A stretch of DNA of 64,000 bases from Rhizobium rhizogenes (GCF_002005205.3 NZ_CP019702.2:186001-250000); one strand, 5' to 3'. Positions 43,478-52,720 are shown, counted from the first letter of the stretch. Notes: generated by a model not told the origin, from the letters alone. Numbers and translations are program-made.

Positions 43478-44692
43478 TCACCATTGCGGCTTCGGAATGA
43501 CCGGCTTTGCCACGCCTGAACGGTCCGCCGGCGCAATCGCCACAAAGCGGTCACCCTGCCATTGCCCCGCCCACCAGAGCTGCCGAAGCTGGTTGTCTTC
43601 AAGCTTGACCGGGCCGATGACGGTGTCGAAGCTTCCCGTCGAAAGTTCATTTGCCACAGCCGCCTTGTCGAGGCCGACGCGTTGAACGGACTGGGCCAGC
43701 ATTTCGAGGCTCGCATAGGTGATGGCGCTTGCCCAGCTGTCCGGTTTGGCGCCGATAAAGGCCTCGTGGCGCCTGAAATAATCCTCGATCCTGTCGCTGC
43801 TGCCATCAACGCCGCCGATGCTGATCACGCCTTCCTGCTTGCCATCGGAGACCTTCGGGAAGATCGGGAAAGCACCGCCGACGCCGACATAAAGAACCTT
43901 CGGGTTAAACCGGGCCGTCTGCGCCTGTTTCGTCACCGCGAAACTGTCGGGCGGATAGGAAAAGGCGATGAAGCTGTCCGCGCCGCTCGCCGCCGCCTCG
44001 TTCACCAGTGCTGCGAAATCCGAAGTGCCGACCGGATAGGTCTTGTCGTAGGCGAGTGTGAAACCCGCTTCCTTCAGCGCCGGTCGCGCGGCCTTGATGA
44101 GATCGATGCCGAAACCGTCAGCCACGGAAATCACCGCGACCTTGTCATTGATCTGGCCGGCCTCGCGTGCGGCTTTCAAAACGTCGGCCAGTGCATTGGC
44201 ATAATCATGGCCGCCGCCCAGCATCCAGAAGCTTTTTTTCCAGCGCGCGGCAAATTCGGGCGCCTTGTCGGTCACGCCGGTAACCGCAAGCTGCGGATAA
44301 CCGAAGCGCTCATAAAGCGGTGCGACGGCCAGATTGAAGCCGGTGCCCCATGGCGGCAGAATGAAATCGACCTTGTCCTGGCTGGCCAGACGTTCGGTGA
44401 ACCGCACGGCATCCTCGGCCGAGGAACGGTCGTCATATTCGACCACTTCCACCGGCAGGCGCTTGCCATCCGGCAAAGTGAGGCCGCCGGCATCGTTGAC
44501 CTCCTTCACCCATAATTTGTAGTTCGGAATGGTGGTGATGCCAGCACCCGTGGCATTGGCGCCGCTTTTGGAAACGGCATAACCGATCTTCACCGATGTG
44601 CGGTCCTGCGCATTGGCAAAACCGGAAGATACCGCCGACAGGGCAGCACCGGAGAGCAGGCAGAACAGCGTTCTGCGCTTCAGACTATTCAT
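43478..44692 (-). CDS. Liv-type ABC transporter periplasmic substrate-binding protein
   Basis: The ATG at 44692 follows GGGAGGAA and gives 404 aa with a signal peptide ending SSGFANA. The mature fold is the type I periplasmic-binding (LivJ/AmiC) class: VKIGYAVSKSGANATGAGITT and PVEVVEYDDRSSAEDAVRFTERLASQDKVD, quoted in parts. Members of this subgroup often bind aromatic acids or amides rather than leucine, which suits the aldehyde dehydrogenase in the operon. First gene of the operon, divergent from an AraC regulator. Confidence 0.88.
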   Translation of the reverse strand: MNSLKRRTLFCLLSGAALSAVSSGFANAQDRTSVKIGYAVSKSGANATGAGITTIPNYKLWVKEVNDAGGLTLPDGKRLPVEVVEYDDRSSAEDAVRFTERLASQDKVDFILPPWGTGFNLAVAPLYERFGYPQLAVTGVTDKAPEFAARWKKSFWMLGGGHDYANALADVLKAAREAGQINDKVAVISVADGFGIDLIKAARPALKEAGFTLAYDKTYPVGTSDFAALVNEAAASGADSFIAFSYPPDSFAVTKQAQTARFNPKVLYVGVGGAFPIFPKVSDGKQEGVISIGGVDGSSDRIEDYFRRHEAFIGAKPDSWASAITYASLEMLAQSVQRVGLDKAAVANELSTGSFDTVIGPVKLEDNQLRQLWWAGQWQGDRFVAIAPADRSGVAKPVIPKPQW

Positions 44693-44826
44693 GATGTTCC
44701 TCCCAAAGCGCCTTCTCGGGGTTGCCGTTCTCCTCAAGGCTTTCCCCTGCGCTGAGCAAAGTTTAGCAATGACAGCCGCATATAAAATGCACTAGTGTAG
44801 CGCATTATTGTACTTTTGGAGGTTGA

Positions 44827-45699
44827 ATGCCGCTGCAAAGCCAGATTGCCGGCAATCGCGTGGAGATCACGGCACGCACCCTCACCTCGACGCTGCGCAT
44901 ATCTGAATTCCGACTGGAATCGGATAGCGCCCATCTGCTTCTCCTTTCCGCCGGGGAAGCGGAGATCACACAGGGTGAAAAGACGCTGCCTGTCGTTGCG
45001 CCGGGACTCGTCTGGCTGCCCATCGGCCCCGCCGGTCGGCTGCGGCTGAATGCCGGAAGCCGTGGATCGCTGCTGAAGACGAGCGAAATCGGGCTTGCCC
45101 ATGCGATGCCCACCGGCACGAGCGCGAGCGCCGTGCGCAATATATTGCAGCGTGTTCTGACGCAGGCGCCGGCGGAAAAGGACCGACAGGAACTGGCGGG
45201 TTATCTGGAGACCATCGCCAGCGAGAATGTCCGCGCAACAACCGGTTCGGACACGATCATCGCCAGCCTGCTCTGCATCACCCTCATCCGCATCTGCCAG
45301 CACGCCATCGCCGATATTGCCGCCGCCATCTCCACCCCCGGCAGCCTCACCGAACGTTTCGTCCTGCTGGTGAGCCAGCACAAACGCGACCAATGGGGCG
45401 TGGACGATTATGCCAGATATCTGAGCGTGAACCGTGAACGCCTGGGATTTGCGGTGCGCAAGGCCACGGGGCTTTCGCCGCAGGCCTATATTCACCGGGA
45501 ACTGCTATCCGAAGCACGCGACCTTCTTCTCAACTCATCACTGCAAGTTGCTGAAATCGCGTTTCGATTGGGCTTTCAGGACCCCGGCTATTTCAATCGC
45601 TTTTTCACCCGCAACGAGGGCACGTCGCCCGGCCGTTTCCGCCGGGCCGCGATGCGGATGCAGAACGTGCCGCCGCCATCTTATGCGGCCTGGCCGTGA
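44827..45699 (+). CDS. AraC-family regulator of the Liv-type importer/aldehyde dehydrogenase operon
   Basis: The ATG at 44827 follows GGAGG. The 290-aa protein has an N-terminal ligand region and a C-terminal AraC domain (QWGVDDYARYLSVNRERLGFAVR and LQVAEIAFRLGFQDPGYFNRFF). It is divergent from the binding-protein gene across 134 bases containing the small dyad CACTAGTG. It probably activates that operon. Confidence 0.88.
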   Translation: MPLQSQIAGNRVEITARTLTSTLRISEFRLESDSAHLLLLSAGEAEITQGEKTLPVVAPGLVWLPIGPAGRLRLNAGSRGSLLKTSEIGLAHAMPTGTSASAVRNILQRVLTQAPAEKDRQELAGYLETIASENVRATTGSDTIIASLLCITLIRICQHAIADIAAAISTPGSLTERFVLLVSQHKRDQWGVDDYARYLSVNRERLGFAVRKATGLSPQAYIHRELLSEARDLLLNSSLQVAEIAFRLGFQDPGYFNRFFTRNEGTSPGRFRRAAMRMQNVPPPSYAAWP

Positions 45700-45718
45700 C
45701 CTGACAGGCGGCTGAGAA

Positions 45719-46018
45719 TCAGGCCGCTTCCAGTTCTTTGATATTGGCAAGGTCCGCTTCCAGCCTCGCAGCCGCCGCCTTAATGTCAAAGGCGTTCTGC
45801 AAGTTCAGCCAATATTCCGGTGTGGTCCTGAAGAACTTTGCCAGGCGCAAGGCGGTGTCGGCGGAGATTCCAAGTTTCTCTCCCACAATCCGCTCTATGC
45901 GGGTGCGCGGAATGTTGAGGTGCCTTGCAAGAGCGTATGCCGACATGCCCAGCGGCTCAAGATAGAGTTCCCGCAGGATTTCGCCCGGGTGGATCGGGGG
46001 CGATTTACTGATTGCCAT
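45719..46018 (-). CDS. higA: HigA-family antitoxin
   Basis: The 99-aa protein has the HigA pattern IHPGEILRELYLEPLGMSAYALARHLNIPRTRIERI (quoted in parts: HPGEIL is the hallmark) with a Xre-type helix-turn-helix and the C-terminal TTPEYWLNLQNAFD. AAGGAGGG precedes the ATG at 46018. It lies 55 bases after the toxin gene, the order toxin-antitoxin typical of HigBA. It neutralises HigB and represses the pair through the dyads at 46375-46428. Confidence 0.93.
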   Translation of the reverse strand: MAISKSPPIHPGEILRELYLEPLGMSAYALARHLNIPRTRIERIVGEKLGISADTALRLAKFFRTTPEYWLNLQNAFDIKAAAARLEADLANIKELEAA

Positions 46019-46073
46019 GATCGCTGGCCCTCCTTGGCCTATTTGTCACGAGCCTTTCCGCGAGACGACCCGA

Positions 46074-46355
46074 CTAGTGATAGTCGGTTATTTCCACGCT
46101 TTCCGGCCCCGCGCCTGTCCAGACGAAACAGATGCGCCACTGCTTGTTGATCCGGATCGAATATTGGCCCTCACGGTCGCCGGACAGCTTTTCCAAACGG
46201 TTACCGGGCGGTGACCGAAGGTCTTCAACCGTGGTCGCCGCATCCAGAATCGTGAGCAATTGCTGCGCGCGGCGTACCAGATCGGCGGGAAAGCCCTTCT
46301 TCACAGATCCGTCGTCAATCGATGCGGTCAGCTTGTTTTTGAAAGAACGGATCAT
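46074..46355 (-). CDS. higB: HigB-family toxin (RelE superfamily mRNA interferase)
   Basis: The 93-aa basic protein has the HigB-1 pattern: LVRRAQQLLTILDAATTVEDLRSPPGNRLEKLSGDREGQYSIRINKQWRICFVW, quoted for the PPGNRLEKL and YSIRINKQWRICF blocks. These toxins cut mRNA on the ribosome. The toxin gene comes first, with operators just upstream. Confidence 0.93.
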   Translation of the reverse strand: MIRSFKNKLTASIDDGSVKKGFPADLVRRAQQLLTILDAATTVEDLRSPPGNRLEKLSGDREGQYSIRINKQWRICFVWTGAGPESVEITDYH

Positions 46356-46374
46356 TGCTGGCCTCGCGATATTA

Positions 46375-46391
46375 GTATCATAAACAGATAC
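46375..46391. promoter_or_regulatory. HigA operator 1 (GTATC-N7-GATAC)
   Basis: Inverted arms GTATC and GATAC are separated by seven bases, 20 bases upstream of the higB ATG. The same architecture recurs 37 bases further upstream. Confidence 0.65.
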
Positions 46392-46411
46392 GCACGGAAG
46401 TCAACAAAACC

Positions 46412-46428
46412 GTATCTTAAAGAGATAC
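46412..46428. promoter_or_regulatory. HigA operator 2 (GTATC-N7-GATAC)
   Basis: GTATC-TTAAAGA-GATAC, extended by C and G to CGTATCT/AGATACG. The centres of the two dyads are 37 bases apart, between three and four helical turns, which would allow cooperative repressor binding. It abuts the stop of the Fec-type ATPase gene (46431). Confidence 0.65.
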
Positions 46429-46430
46429 GC

Positions 46431-47240
46431 CTATTGCCGCCCCACCACCACCCGGTGCCGCCCGATCGGCAGCATCATCGGCTTGCCGGAGGTCGGATCT
46501 TCGATGACCCGGCTTTCGATGCCGAAGACGTGGCGCACATTCTCTTCCGTCAGCACCTCTTCCGGCGTGCCGCAGACATGCAGCTTTCCGTCCCTCATGG
46601 CCACGAGATGATCGGCATAACGGGCTGCGAGATTGAGATCGTGCAGCACCATGACGATGGTGGTCTCCCGGGCATGGTTGAGGTCCGTCAGAAGATCGAG
46701 CACTTCGACCTGATGGCTGATATCCAAAAAGGTTGTGGGCTCATCCAGCAACAATATGTCGGTCTGCTGGGCAAGCGCCATGGCGATCCAGACGCGTTGC
46801 CGCTGGCCGCCTGACAGTTCATCCACCGGCCGCTCGGCAAGGTCCACCGTATCGGTGGCGACGAGGGCCGCCGCAACCGCCTCGTCATCCTGCCGCGACC
46901 AGCGGGCGAAAAGGCCGTGATGCGGGTGCCGGCCACGACTGACGAGATCGGCAACGACAATGCCCTCCGGCGCGATCGGCGACTGCGGCAAAAGGCCCAT
47001 GCGCTGCGCCAGTTCCTTCGAAGGAAGCCGGTGGATCGATTTCCCGTCGAGCAGGACTTGCCCGACGCGGGGCGTGATCAGCCGCGACATACTGCGGAGA
47101 AGTGTGGACTTGCCGCAGGCATTGGCACCGACGATGACAGTGATCTTCCCGCGCGGAACGACGAGATCCAGCCCGTCGATGATGAGGTTTTCGCCGTAGC
47201 CGGCCGAAAGGCCGTTCACGGAAAGGGAGTGGCCGGTCAT
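46431..47240 (-). CDS. iron-siderophore ABC transporter ATP-binding protein (FecE/FepC type)
   Basis: Starting at 47240 (GGAGG upstream) the ATPase is 269 aa, with [27 protein letters not shown] and ILLLDEPTTFLDISHQ, the FecE/FhuC wording. The ATG overlaps the upstream permease stop (ATGA). Last gene of a four-gene iron uptake operon. Confidence 0.93.
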   Translation of the reverse strand: MTGHSLSVNGLSAGYGENLIIDGLDLVVPRGKITVIVGANACGKSTLLRSMSRLITPRVGQVLLDGKSIHRLPSKELAQRMGLLPQSPIAPEGIVVADLVSRGRHPHHGLFARWSRQDDEAVAAALVATDTVDLAERPVDELSGGQRQRVWIAMALAQQTDILLLDEPTTFLDISHQVEVLDLLTDLNHARETTIVMVLHDLNLAARYADHLVAMRDGKLHVCGTPEEVLTEENVRHVFGIESRVIEDPTSGKPMMLPIGRHRVVVGRQ

Positions 47241-48277
47241 AACGAGCCTCCGCTGCGGTTGACCCGCACGATAAGGTAAATCAGATAGGGCGCGCCCAGC
47301 GCGCCGGTAACGACGCCGACCGGGTAACGGCCCGGCAGCAGGAACTGGCCGCAATAATCCCCCACCAGCACCAGCACCGCGCCTACAAGTGCGGCGGGAA
47401 CGAGCAGCGAGCCGTTGCTGCCGACGATACGCGCGGCAATCGGCCCCGACAGGAAAGCGACAAAGGCGATAGGTCCCGAGACCGCCGTTGCAAAAGCGAT
47501 CATGCCCACGGCGGCGATGATGACAATGATGCGCGTTTTCCCAACCCGCACGCCGAGCGCGGCGGCAGCATCATCGCCGAGCCGCAACGCCTCCAGATCA
47601 CGCGCACGGCTGATGAGCAACCCGCCGAACAGGATGAGCGCGATGAGCAGCGGCGACGTCTGGGCAAGTTTGGCGCCGTTGACACTGCCCGTCAGCCAGC
47701 GCATCGCCTCCTGAAGCGTCCAGGCGGGCGCGACGGAAAGAATATAGGCAATGAAGCTTTCGAGCATGGCGGACACGCCGATGCCGACAAGGATGAGTCG
47801 CGTTCCCGCCACGCCGTTGCGGAAGGACAGGAGATAGACCAGCAGCGCGATGCCAAGACCGGCGATGACAGCAAAGACCGAGACAAGCGGCCCGTTCAGC
47901 TGCATCACAACGATGGCGAAGACAGCGGCAGCGCTCGCGCCGGAACTGATGCCGATAATGTCGGGACTGGCAAGCGGATTGCGCAGCATGATCTGAAAGG
48001 CAACACCGCCCAGCCCGAAGCTCAGCCCAGCCAGCACCGAAAGCAGCGCACGCGGCAAGCGCAATTGCCCGACGGTGAAGCCGACGCCGGCAATATCCTC
48101 GCCAGCCAAGACGCGCATCACCTCACCGGGCGGCGTAAAGGATTGCCCCAGCATCAGCGTCAGGGCGAATGCGGCAATCAGCAGGAGCGACAGGACGGCA
48201 ATGACAAGGCGACGCCGGCGCTGGCGGGCGTGGCGGTTGAAAACCAGTGTGTCGATGACGGCAGTGTGCATGGTCAT
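47237..48277 (-). CDS. iron-siderophore ABC transporter permease (FecD/FepG type)
   Basis: This 346-aa protein has about nine to ten hydrophobic segments of the FecCD family. Hallmarks are the stretch LRLPRALLSVLAGLSFGLGGVAFQ and the C-terminal LVGDYCGQFLLPGRYPVGVVTGALGAPYLIYL. It overlaps both neighbours by four bases. Confidence 0.92.
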   Translation of the reverse strand: MTMHTAVIDTLVFNRHARQRRRRLVIAVLSLLLIAAFALTLMLGQSFTPPGEVMRVLAGEDIAGVGFTVGQLRLPRALLSVLAGLSFGLGGVAFQIMLRNPLASPDIIGISSGASAAAVFAIVVMQLNGPLVSVFAVIAGLGIALLVYLLSFRNGVAGTRLILVGIGVSAMLESFIAYILSVAPAWTLQEAMRWLTGSVNGAKLAQTSPLLIALILFGGLLISRARDLEALRLGDDAAAALGVRVGKTRIIVIIAAVGMIAFATAVSGPIAFVAFLSGPIAARIVGSNGSLLVPAALVGAVLVLVGDYCGQFLLPGRYPVGVVTGALGAPYLIYLIVRVNRSGGSL

Positions 48278-49317
48278 AATTCACGCACCCGCTGGCGTCT
48301 GACGATCCAGATGAAGAACGGTGCGCCGACCAGCGCGGTGACGATGCCGACATCGAGTTCGGACGGCCGTGCGACGATGCGGCCGACAATATCTGCGGCT
48401 AGCAGCAGGCAGGCGCCGCCGAGTGCTGAAAACGGCAGCAGCCAGCGATTGTCGACACCAACAAGCAGGCGGCACAGATGCGGCACCACCAGCCCGACAA
48501 AGCCGATAGGCCCGCAGATGGCTGTGGCCGCACCGCAGAGCAGAATGGCGCCGAAGGAGGCCACGGCCCTGGCGACAGCGACATTTTCACCAAGGCCGGC
48601 GGCGAGCTCGTCACCCAGCGCCAGCGAATTCAGCCTGCGCGCCGAAAGCAGGCTGATGGCGAAACCGGCGGCCAGAAACGGTAGAACGGTCTCGATGCGC
48701 TCAAAGGTCGCGCCGCCGACACCACCGATCTGCCAGGCGCGAATGCCACCGGCAATATCGCTGCGCGGCAGCACCACGGCGATGACCAGTGAGGAGAAGG
48801 CGACGGATGTGGCGGCACCGGCAAGCGCCAGTTTCAGCGGCGTGGCCCCGCCCCGCCCCAGCGAACCGACAACATAAACGAAGACGGCTGAAAGACCCGC
48901 GCCAACAATCGCGGCAATGATGAAGGCCTGCGAAGACGCAATGCCGAACCAGACGATGGCGATGACGACGGCGAGCGACGCACCCATATTAACGCCGAGA
49001 ATGCCGGGATCGGCCAGCGGATTGCGGGTGACGCCCTGCATGATGGCTCCCGCCAGACCGAGTGCGGCACCGGCCAGAAGCGCAAGCACCGTGCGCGGCA
49101 GGCGGACCGCAACCGCCGCTTCCGCAACCGTTTCGACCCGGCCGGCAAGCGCCGCCGTAATATCGGCCAGCGATACGTCACGCGTGCCGATGGCGACCGA
49201 AAGCGCGCAAAGGACTGCAAGAAGCGCCAGCACGATGCCAAGCCAGAACATGCGCCTGCGGCCGGAGCGGCCGGCATATGGCAGGGTGGGAGCGCCGTCG
49301 GCCCCAGGCGTTGTCAT
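48274..49317 (-). CDS. iron-siderophore ABC transporter permease (FecC/FepD type)
   Basis: This 347-aa FecCD-family protein has VRLPRTVLALLAGAALGLAGAIMQGVTRNPLADPGILG and the C-terminal DIVGRIVARPSELDVGIVTALVGAPFFIWIV, quoted for the family blocks. It forms the channel with the 47237-48277 product. Confidence 0.92.
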   Translation of the reverse strand: MTTPGADGAPTLPYAGRSGRRRMFWLGIVLALLAVLCALSVAIGTRDVSLADITAALAGRVETVAEAAVAVRLPRTVLALLAGAALGLAGAIMQGVTRNPLADPGILGVNMGASLAVVIAIVWFGIASSQAFIIAAIVGAGLSAVFVYVVGSLGRGGATPLKLALAGAATSVAFSSLVIAVVLPRSDIAGGIRAWQIGGVGGATFERIETVLPFLAAGFAISLLSARRLNSLALGDELAAGLGENVAVARAVASFGAILLCGAATAICGPIGFVGLVVPHLCRLLVGVDNRWLLPFSALGGACLLLAADIVGRIVARPSELDVGIVTALVGAPFFIWIVRRQRVREL

Positions 49318-50324
49318 TGCGGTTTCCCGGCGGATTTGTCCGCCGCTTTCGCTAGTAGATCGGCATAGTCCTTCAGCACCCAGGAAATCGACAGCGGCGT
49401 AGGATTGGACGCTGTTCCGAGCGGATCGCGCCCCAGCATGACGATAGCATCATGGGAAACGGCCGGCATGCGGGCCAGAAGCGGATCGGCGCGCATGGCA
49501 TCGAACAACGGCTTGCTGCCATAGGTCACGACAATATCGACATCGTCGAAGGCATCGACACGCTCGGCGCTGACGCCGGCGGCGAATTGTCCCGGCTTCG
49601 TTGCTTCCACGACGCTTTTCGGGGAGGCAAGCCCGAGATCGGCGAAGAACTTCACCCGGCTGTCATTGGCGGTGTAAAAATTGACGACGCTGAGATTGGT
49701 GGCATCGAGATGGGTGACGAACATCGCCGATTTGCCCTTCAGCTGCGGATGGCCGGCGACCACCTCGGCAATCTCCGCTTCTATGCGTTTGATCAGCGCT
49801 TCACCTTCCGCAGCCATGCCAAGGCCGGCGCTGTTCAGCCGGATCATCTCGCGCCAGTCCGTCGCCCAGGGGGAAACGGGATAGGCGACCACGGGCGCGA
49901 TCTGGCTCAGCGTATCGTAGTCAGACTGGCTGAGACCGGAATAGGCCGCGAGAATGACATCCGGCTGCGTTGCCGCCACGGCCTCGAAATCGATGCCATC
50001 GCCCTCGTCAAACAGAACCGGTTTGTCCGCCTTGAGTTCGGCGAGCCGCTTTGCCACCCAGGGCAAGAGGCCATCGCCGTCATCATCGCCGAAATTGGCG
50101 GCGGCGAAACCGACAGGCACGACGCCGAGCGCCAGCGGCACCTCATGGTTTGCCCAGGCGACAGTGGCGACGCGCTGCGGCTTCTTCGCAATCGTCGTCG
50201 TACCGAAGGCGTGCTTGATGACGATGGGATAGGTCGTCGCATCATCCGCCAAGGCCATATTTGGCGCGATTATCGACAGAAACAGCATAAGGGCCGGCAC
50301 GAGGCAGCGGAACGGACGAAGCAT
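49314..50324 (-). CDS. iron-siderophore ABC transporter periplasmic binding protein
   Basis: The 336-aa preprotein has a signal peptide (LVPALMLFLSIIAPNMALA) and the FepB/FhuD-type two-lobe fold: KKPQRVATVAWANHEVPLALGV, then AATQPDVILAAYSGLSQSDYDTLSQIAPVVAY. It delivers an iron chelate to the FecCD channel. It is the first gene of the operon and divergent from the TonB receptor gene. Two dyads lie in the shared promoter region. Confidence 0.92.
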   Translation of the reverse strand: MLRPFRCLVPALMLFLSIIAPNMALADDATTYPIVIKHAFGTTTIAKKPQRVATVAWANHEVPLALGVVPVGFAAANFGDDDGDGLLPWVAKRLAELKADKPVLFDEGDGIDFEAVAATQPDVILAAYSGLSQSDYDTLSQIAPVVAYPVSPWATDWREMIRLNSAGLGMAAEGEALIKRIEAEIAEVVAGHPQLKGKSAMFVTHLDATNLSVVNFYTANDSRVKFFADLGLASPKSVVEATKPGQFAAGVSAERVDAFDDVDIVVTYGSKPLFDAMRADPLLARMPAVSHDAIVMLGRDPLGTASNPTPLSISWVLKDYADLLAKAADKSAGKPQ

Positions 50325-50340
50325 GACGAAGCTCTCAAAG

Positions 50341-50360
50341 GTTCAAAAGTGGACTTGAAC
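50341..50360. promoter_or_regulatory. inverted repeat GTTCAA-N8-TTGAAC
   Basis: A perfect 6-bp dyad with an 8-base spacer lies 16 bases upstream of the binding-protein ATG. It sits where an iron-responsive repressor could block the minus-strand operon. The binder is unknown; it does not match the RirA or Irr consensus that I know. Confidence 0.4.
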
Positions 50361-50428
50361 TCTCAGCTTCACATGCCCCCGTCAAGCCTAAGGAAGAGAT
50401 GCCGCCCGAACAGCGGTGAAATTTCCGG

Positions 50429-50444
50429 GGTTTTGTACAAAACC
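50429..50444. promoter_or_regulatory. 16-bp perfect palindrome in the iron-uptake divergent promoter
   Basis: GGTTTTGTACAAAACC is a perfect palindrome about 100 bases before both flanking genes (50324 and 50545). It is a likely operator for a dimeric regulator, but I cannot assign it. Confidence 0.45.
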
Positions 50445-50544
50445 GTAAAAAGTTACAATACCGGACAAACTTTCTCAAGTTATTGGCGCTTCGAGAGTGG
50501 GCCGTGGAAGCGGCGATAGGGACATCAACTTCTGGAACGCACCA

Positions 50545-52665
50545 ATGAATATCGAAATCGAAGGCAGAAACCGCAAAACCGCGCGACGTCGTTACCGGGA
50601 TACGGCCCTGCTTGCCTGCACGGCGCTTGTCGCCACCCTACCCGGTCCCTTGCTGGCGCAGGAGGCTGCCAATACAAGCGGCAGCACGGTTCTGGAACGG
50701 ATCACCATCGACAGCGGCGACAATGACCAGAAGTCCATCGTCGCCACCCGCACCACGAGCGGCAGCAAGATGGCGACCGATATTCTCGATACGCCGGCCT
50801 CGGTTTCCGTCATCACCGCCAAGGAAATGCAGCAGCGCGGCGTGCAGACCGTGGAAGAGGCGCTGCAATATACCGCCGGTGTTACCACGGATTTCTATGG
50901 CTCCGACGATCGTTTCGACTATTTCAAGATTCGCGGTTTCGACGCCTATACCTATCGCGACGGCCTGACGCTCGGCCGCCCCTTTGGCGCGCTGCGCGAA
51001 GAAACCTATGCCTATGAGCGCGTGGAAGTGCTGAAGGGCGGCAACTCCACCACCTTTGGCGTCTCAGATCCCGGTGGCTCGGTGAACTATTCCACCAAGG
51101 TGCCGAAGCGCACCCGTTTCGGCGAAGCCTATGTCACCGGCGGTTCCTACAGCCGCGCCGAGACCGGTTTTGATTTCGGCGACAACATCACCAGCGACGA
51201 CACGCTGTCCTATCGCCTGACCGGCAAGCTCAGAAATGCCGATGCGGAATATGACTATTCCCGCGATGACGAGAAATTTTTCATGGGCGGCCTGACCTGG
51301 CGTCCGACCGATGTCACCAGCCTGACCGTGGTTTACGACCACCTCAACAAGGATGGCGTTCCCGGCGGCGGCGGCCATCCGGTCGGTTCACATTTCGACC
51401 GCAGCCGTTTCTTTGGCGAACCGGACTACAATTATCGCGGCACAAACCGCAATTCGGTCAGCGTGATGTTCGACCACGATTTCGGCTCGGGCCTGACGTT
51501 GAGTTCCAATGCGCGCTACAGCAAGACCAATACCGATTTCGGCTACGCCTATATCGCATCCACGCCGACTAACGGTTCGACGATCGCTGACCGTGCCTTT
51601 TTCGGCAACGACACCGAAACCGAGAACTTCCTGATCGACACGCGGCTGCAATATGACACGACGTTCGAAAATGTCGAAAGCCGCAGCCTCGTTGGTGTCT
51701 TCTATAACGACTACACATCCGGCAGCAAAAACTACTTCGGCGCTGCGCCGAGCATAGACTGGATGAACCCGGTCTATACCGGCGCGCCCTCCTCGGTGCC
51801 GCTCTATGCCAGCTCGCTGACGGACCAGAAAACCAAGGCGATCTACCTGCAGCAGGACCTGACCTTCTTCGACACGCTGATCGTCAGCGCCGGCCTGCGC
51901 AACGACTGGATCGACACCGACCAGACCAACCGGCTGAACGGCACGACGGCGAGCGGCGACATCAGCGAGCTGACCAAGCGCATCGGCGTGTCCTACAAGA
52001 TCACCAATGAGATCGCGCCCTATATCAGCTACGCCGAATCGGTGGTGCCGGCATCGGGCCTCACCGTTGAACCGGAGCGCGGCGAGCAGATCGAGCTTGG
52101 CATCAAATACCGGCCGGAGGCTTTCCCCGCCCTGTTCACCGCCTCGATCTACGACCTGAAGAAAAACAACATCACCGTCACCAGCCCGATCACCAGCCTG
52201 CCGACCACGATCGGCGAAGTGCGCGTGCGCGGCATCGATCTGGAAGCCAAGGCGGAAGTCACCGACAATCTCAGCCTCACGGCGGCCTACTCCTATCTCG
52301 ACGCGGAAATCACCGAAAACGGCACGGGCGGCAATGTCGGCAACCGACCGCAATTCGTGCCGGAACATCAGGCCTCGCTGTGGGTCAACTACACGCTCGC
52401 CGGCAACGACCACTTCGGCGACATGACCTTCGGTCTGGGCGGCCGCTACACAGGCGCTTATTATTTCGACAATGCCAACAAGGTCTCGACCGGCAGTAGT
52501 GTCACCGTGGATGCAGCATTCAGCTACAAGATCCAGGAGACCGCCTCACTGGATGTCAACGTTTCCAACCTCTTCAACGAAAAACACGTTGCTTATGGTG
52601 GTTTCGGCGCTGACTTCTACAATCCCGGCCGGGCGTTTTCCGTCACCCTGCGCAAGACGTGGTGA
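50545..52665 (+). CDS. TonB-dependent siderophore receptor
   Basis: From the ATG at 50545 the preprotein is 706 aa with a signal peptide ending PGPLLAQ. A TonB-box-like stretch is followed by the plug domain (TPASVSVITAKEMQQRGVQTVEEALQYTAGV) and a 22-strand barrel ending in VTLRKTW, with a terminal aromatic. Plug motif EVLKGGNSTTFG is conserved. It brings a ferric siderophore, probably of hydroxamate or related type, across the outer membrane and hands it to the divergent Fec-type importer. Confidence 0.93.
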   Translation: MNIEIEGRNRKTARRRYRDTALLACTALVATLPGPLLAQEAANTSGSTVLERITIDSGDNDQKSIVATRTTSGSKMATDILDTPASVSVITAKEMQQRGVQTVEEALQYTAGVTTDFYGSDDRFDYFKIRGFDAYTYRDGLTLGRPFGALREETYAYERVEVLKGGNSTTFGVSDPGGSVNYSTKVPKRTRFGEAYVTGGSYSRAETGFDFGDNITSDDTLSYRLTGKLRNADAEYDYSRDDEKFFMGGLTWRPTDVTSLTVVYDHLNKDGVPGGGGHPVGSHFDRSRFFGEPDYNYRGTNRNSVSVMFDHDFGSGLTLSSNARYSKTNTDFGYAYIASTPTNGSTIADRAFFGNDTETENFLIDTRLQYDTTFENVESRSLVGVFYNDYTSGSKNYFGAAPSIDWMNPVYTGAPSSVPLYASSLTDQKTKAIYLQQDLTFFDTLIVSAGLRNDWIDTDQTNRLNGTTASGDISELTKRIGVSYKITNEIAPYISYAESVVPASGLTVEPERGEQIELGIKYRPEAFPALFTASIYDLKKNNITVTSPITSLPTTIGEVRVRGIDLEAKAEVTDNLSLTAAYSYLDAEITENGTGGNVGNRPQFVPEHQASLWVNYTLAGNDHFGDMTFGLGGRYTGAYYFDNANKVSTGSSVTVDAAFSYKIQETASLDVNVSNLFNEKHVAYGGFGADFYNPGRAFSVTLRKTW

Positions 52666-52720
52666 GCGGATATATTAGCAATATTTTTCAATATATTGTA
52701 TGGTTTTCCTACCACACCAC

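Noticed and set aside
50325..50544. RirA or Irr iron boxes upstream of the siderophore genes
   Set aside because: TGA/TCA pairs are present only at 8- or 10-base spacing and no TTTAGAA-type Irr motif was found, so I did not call a site.
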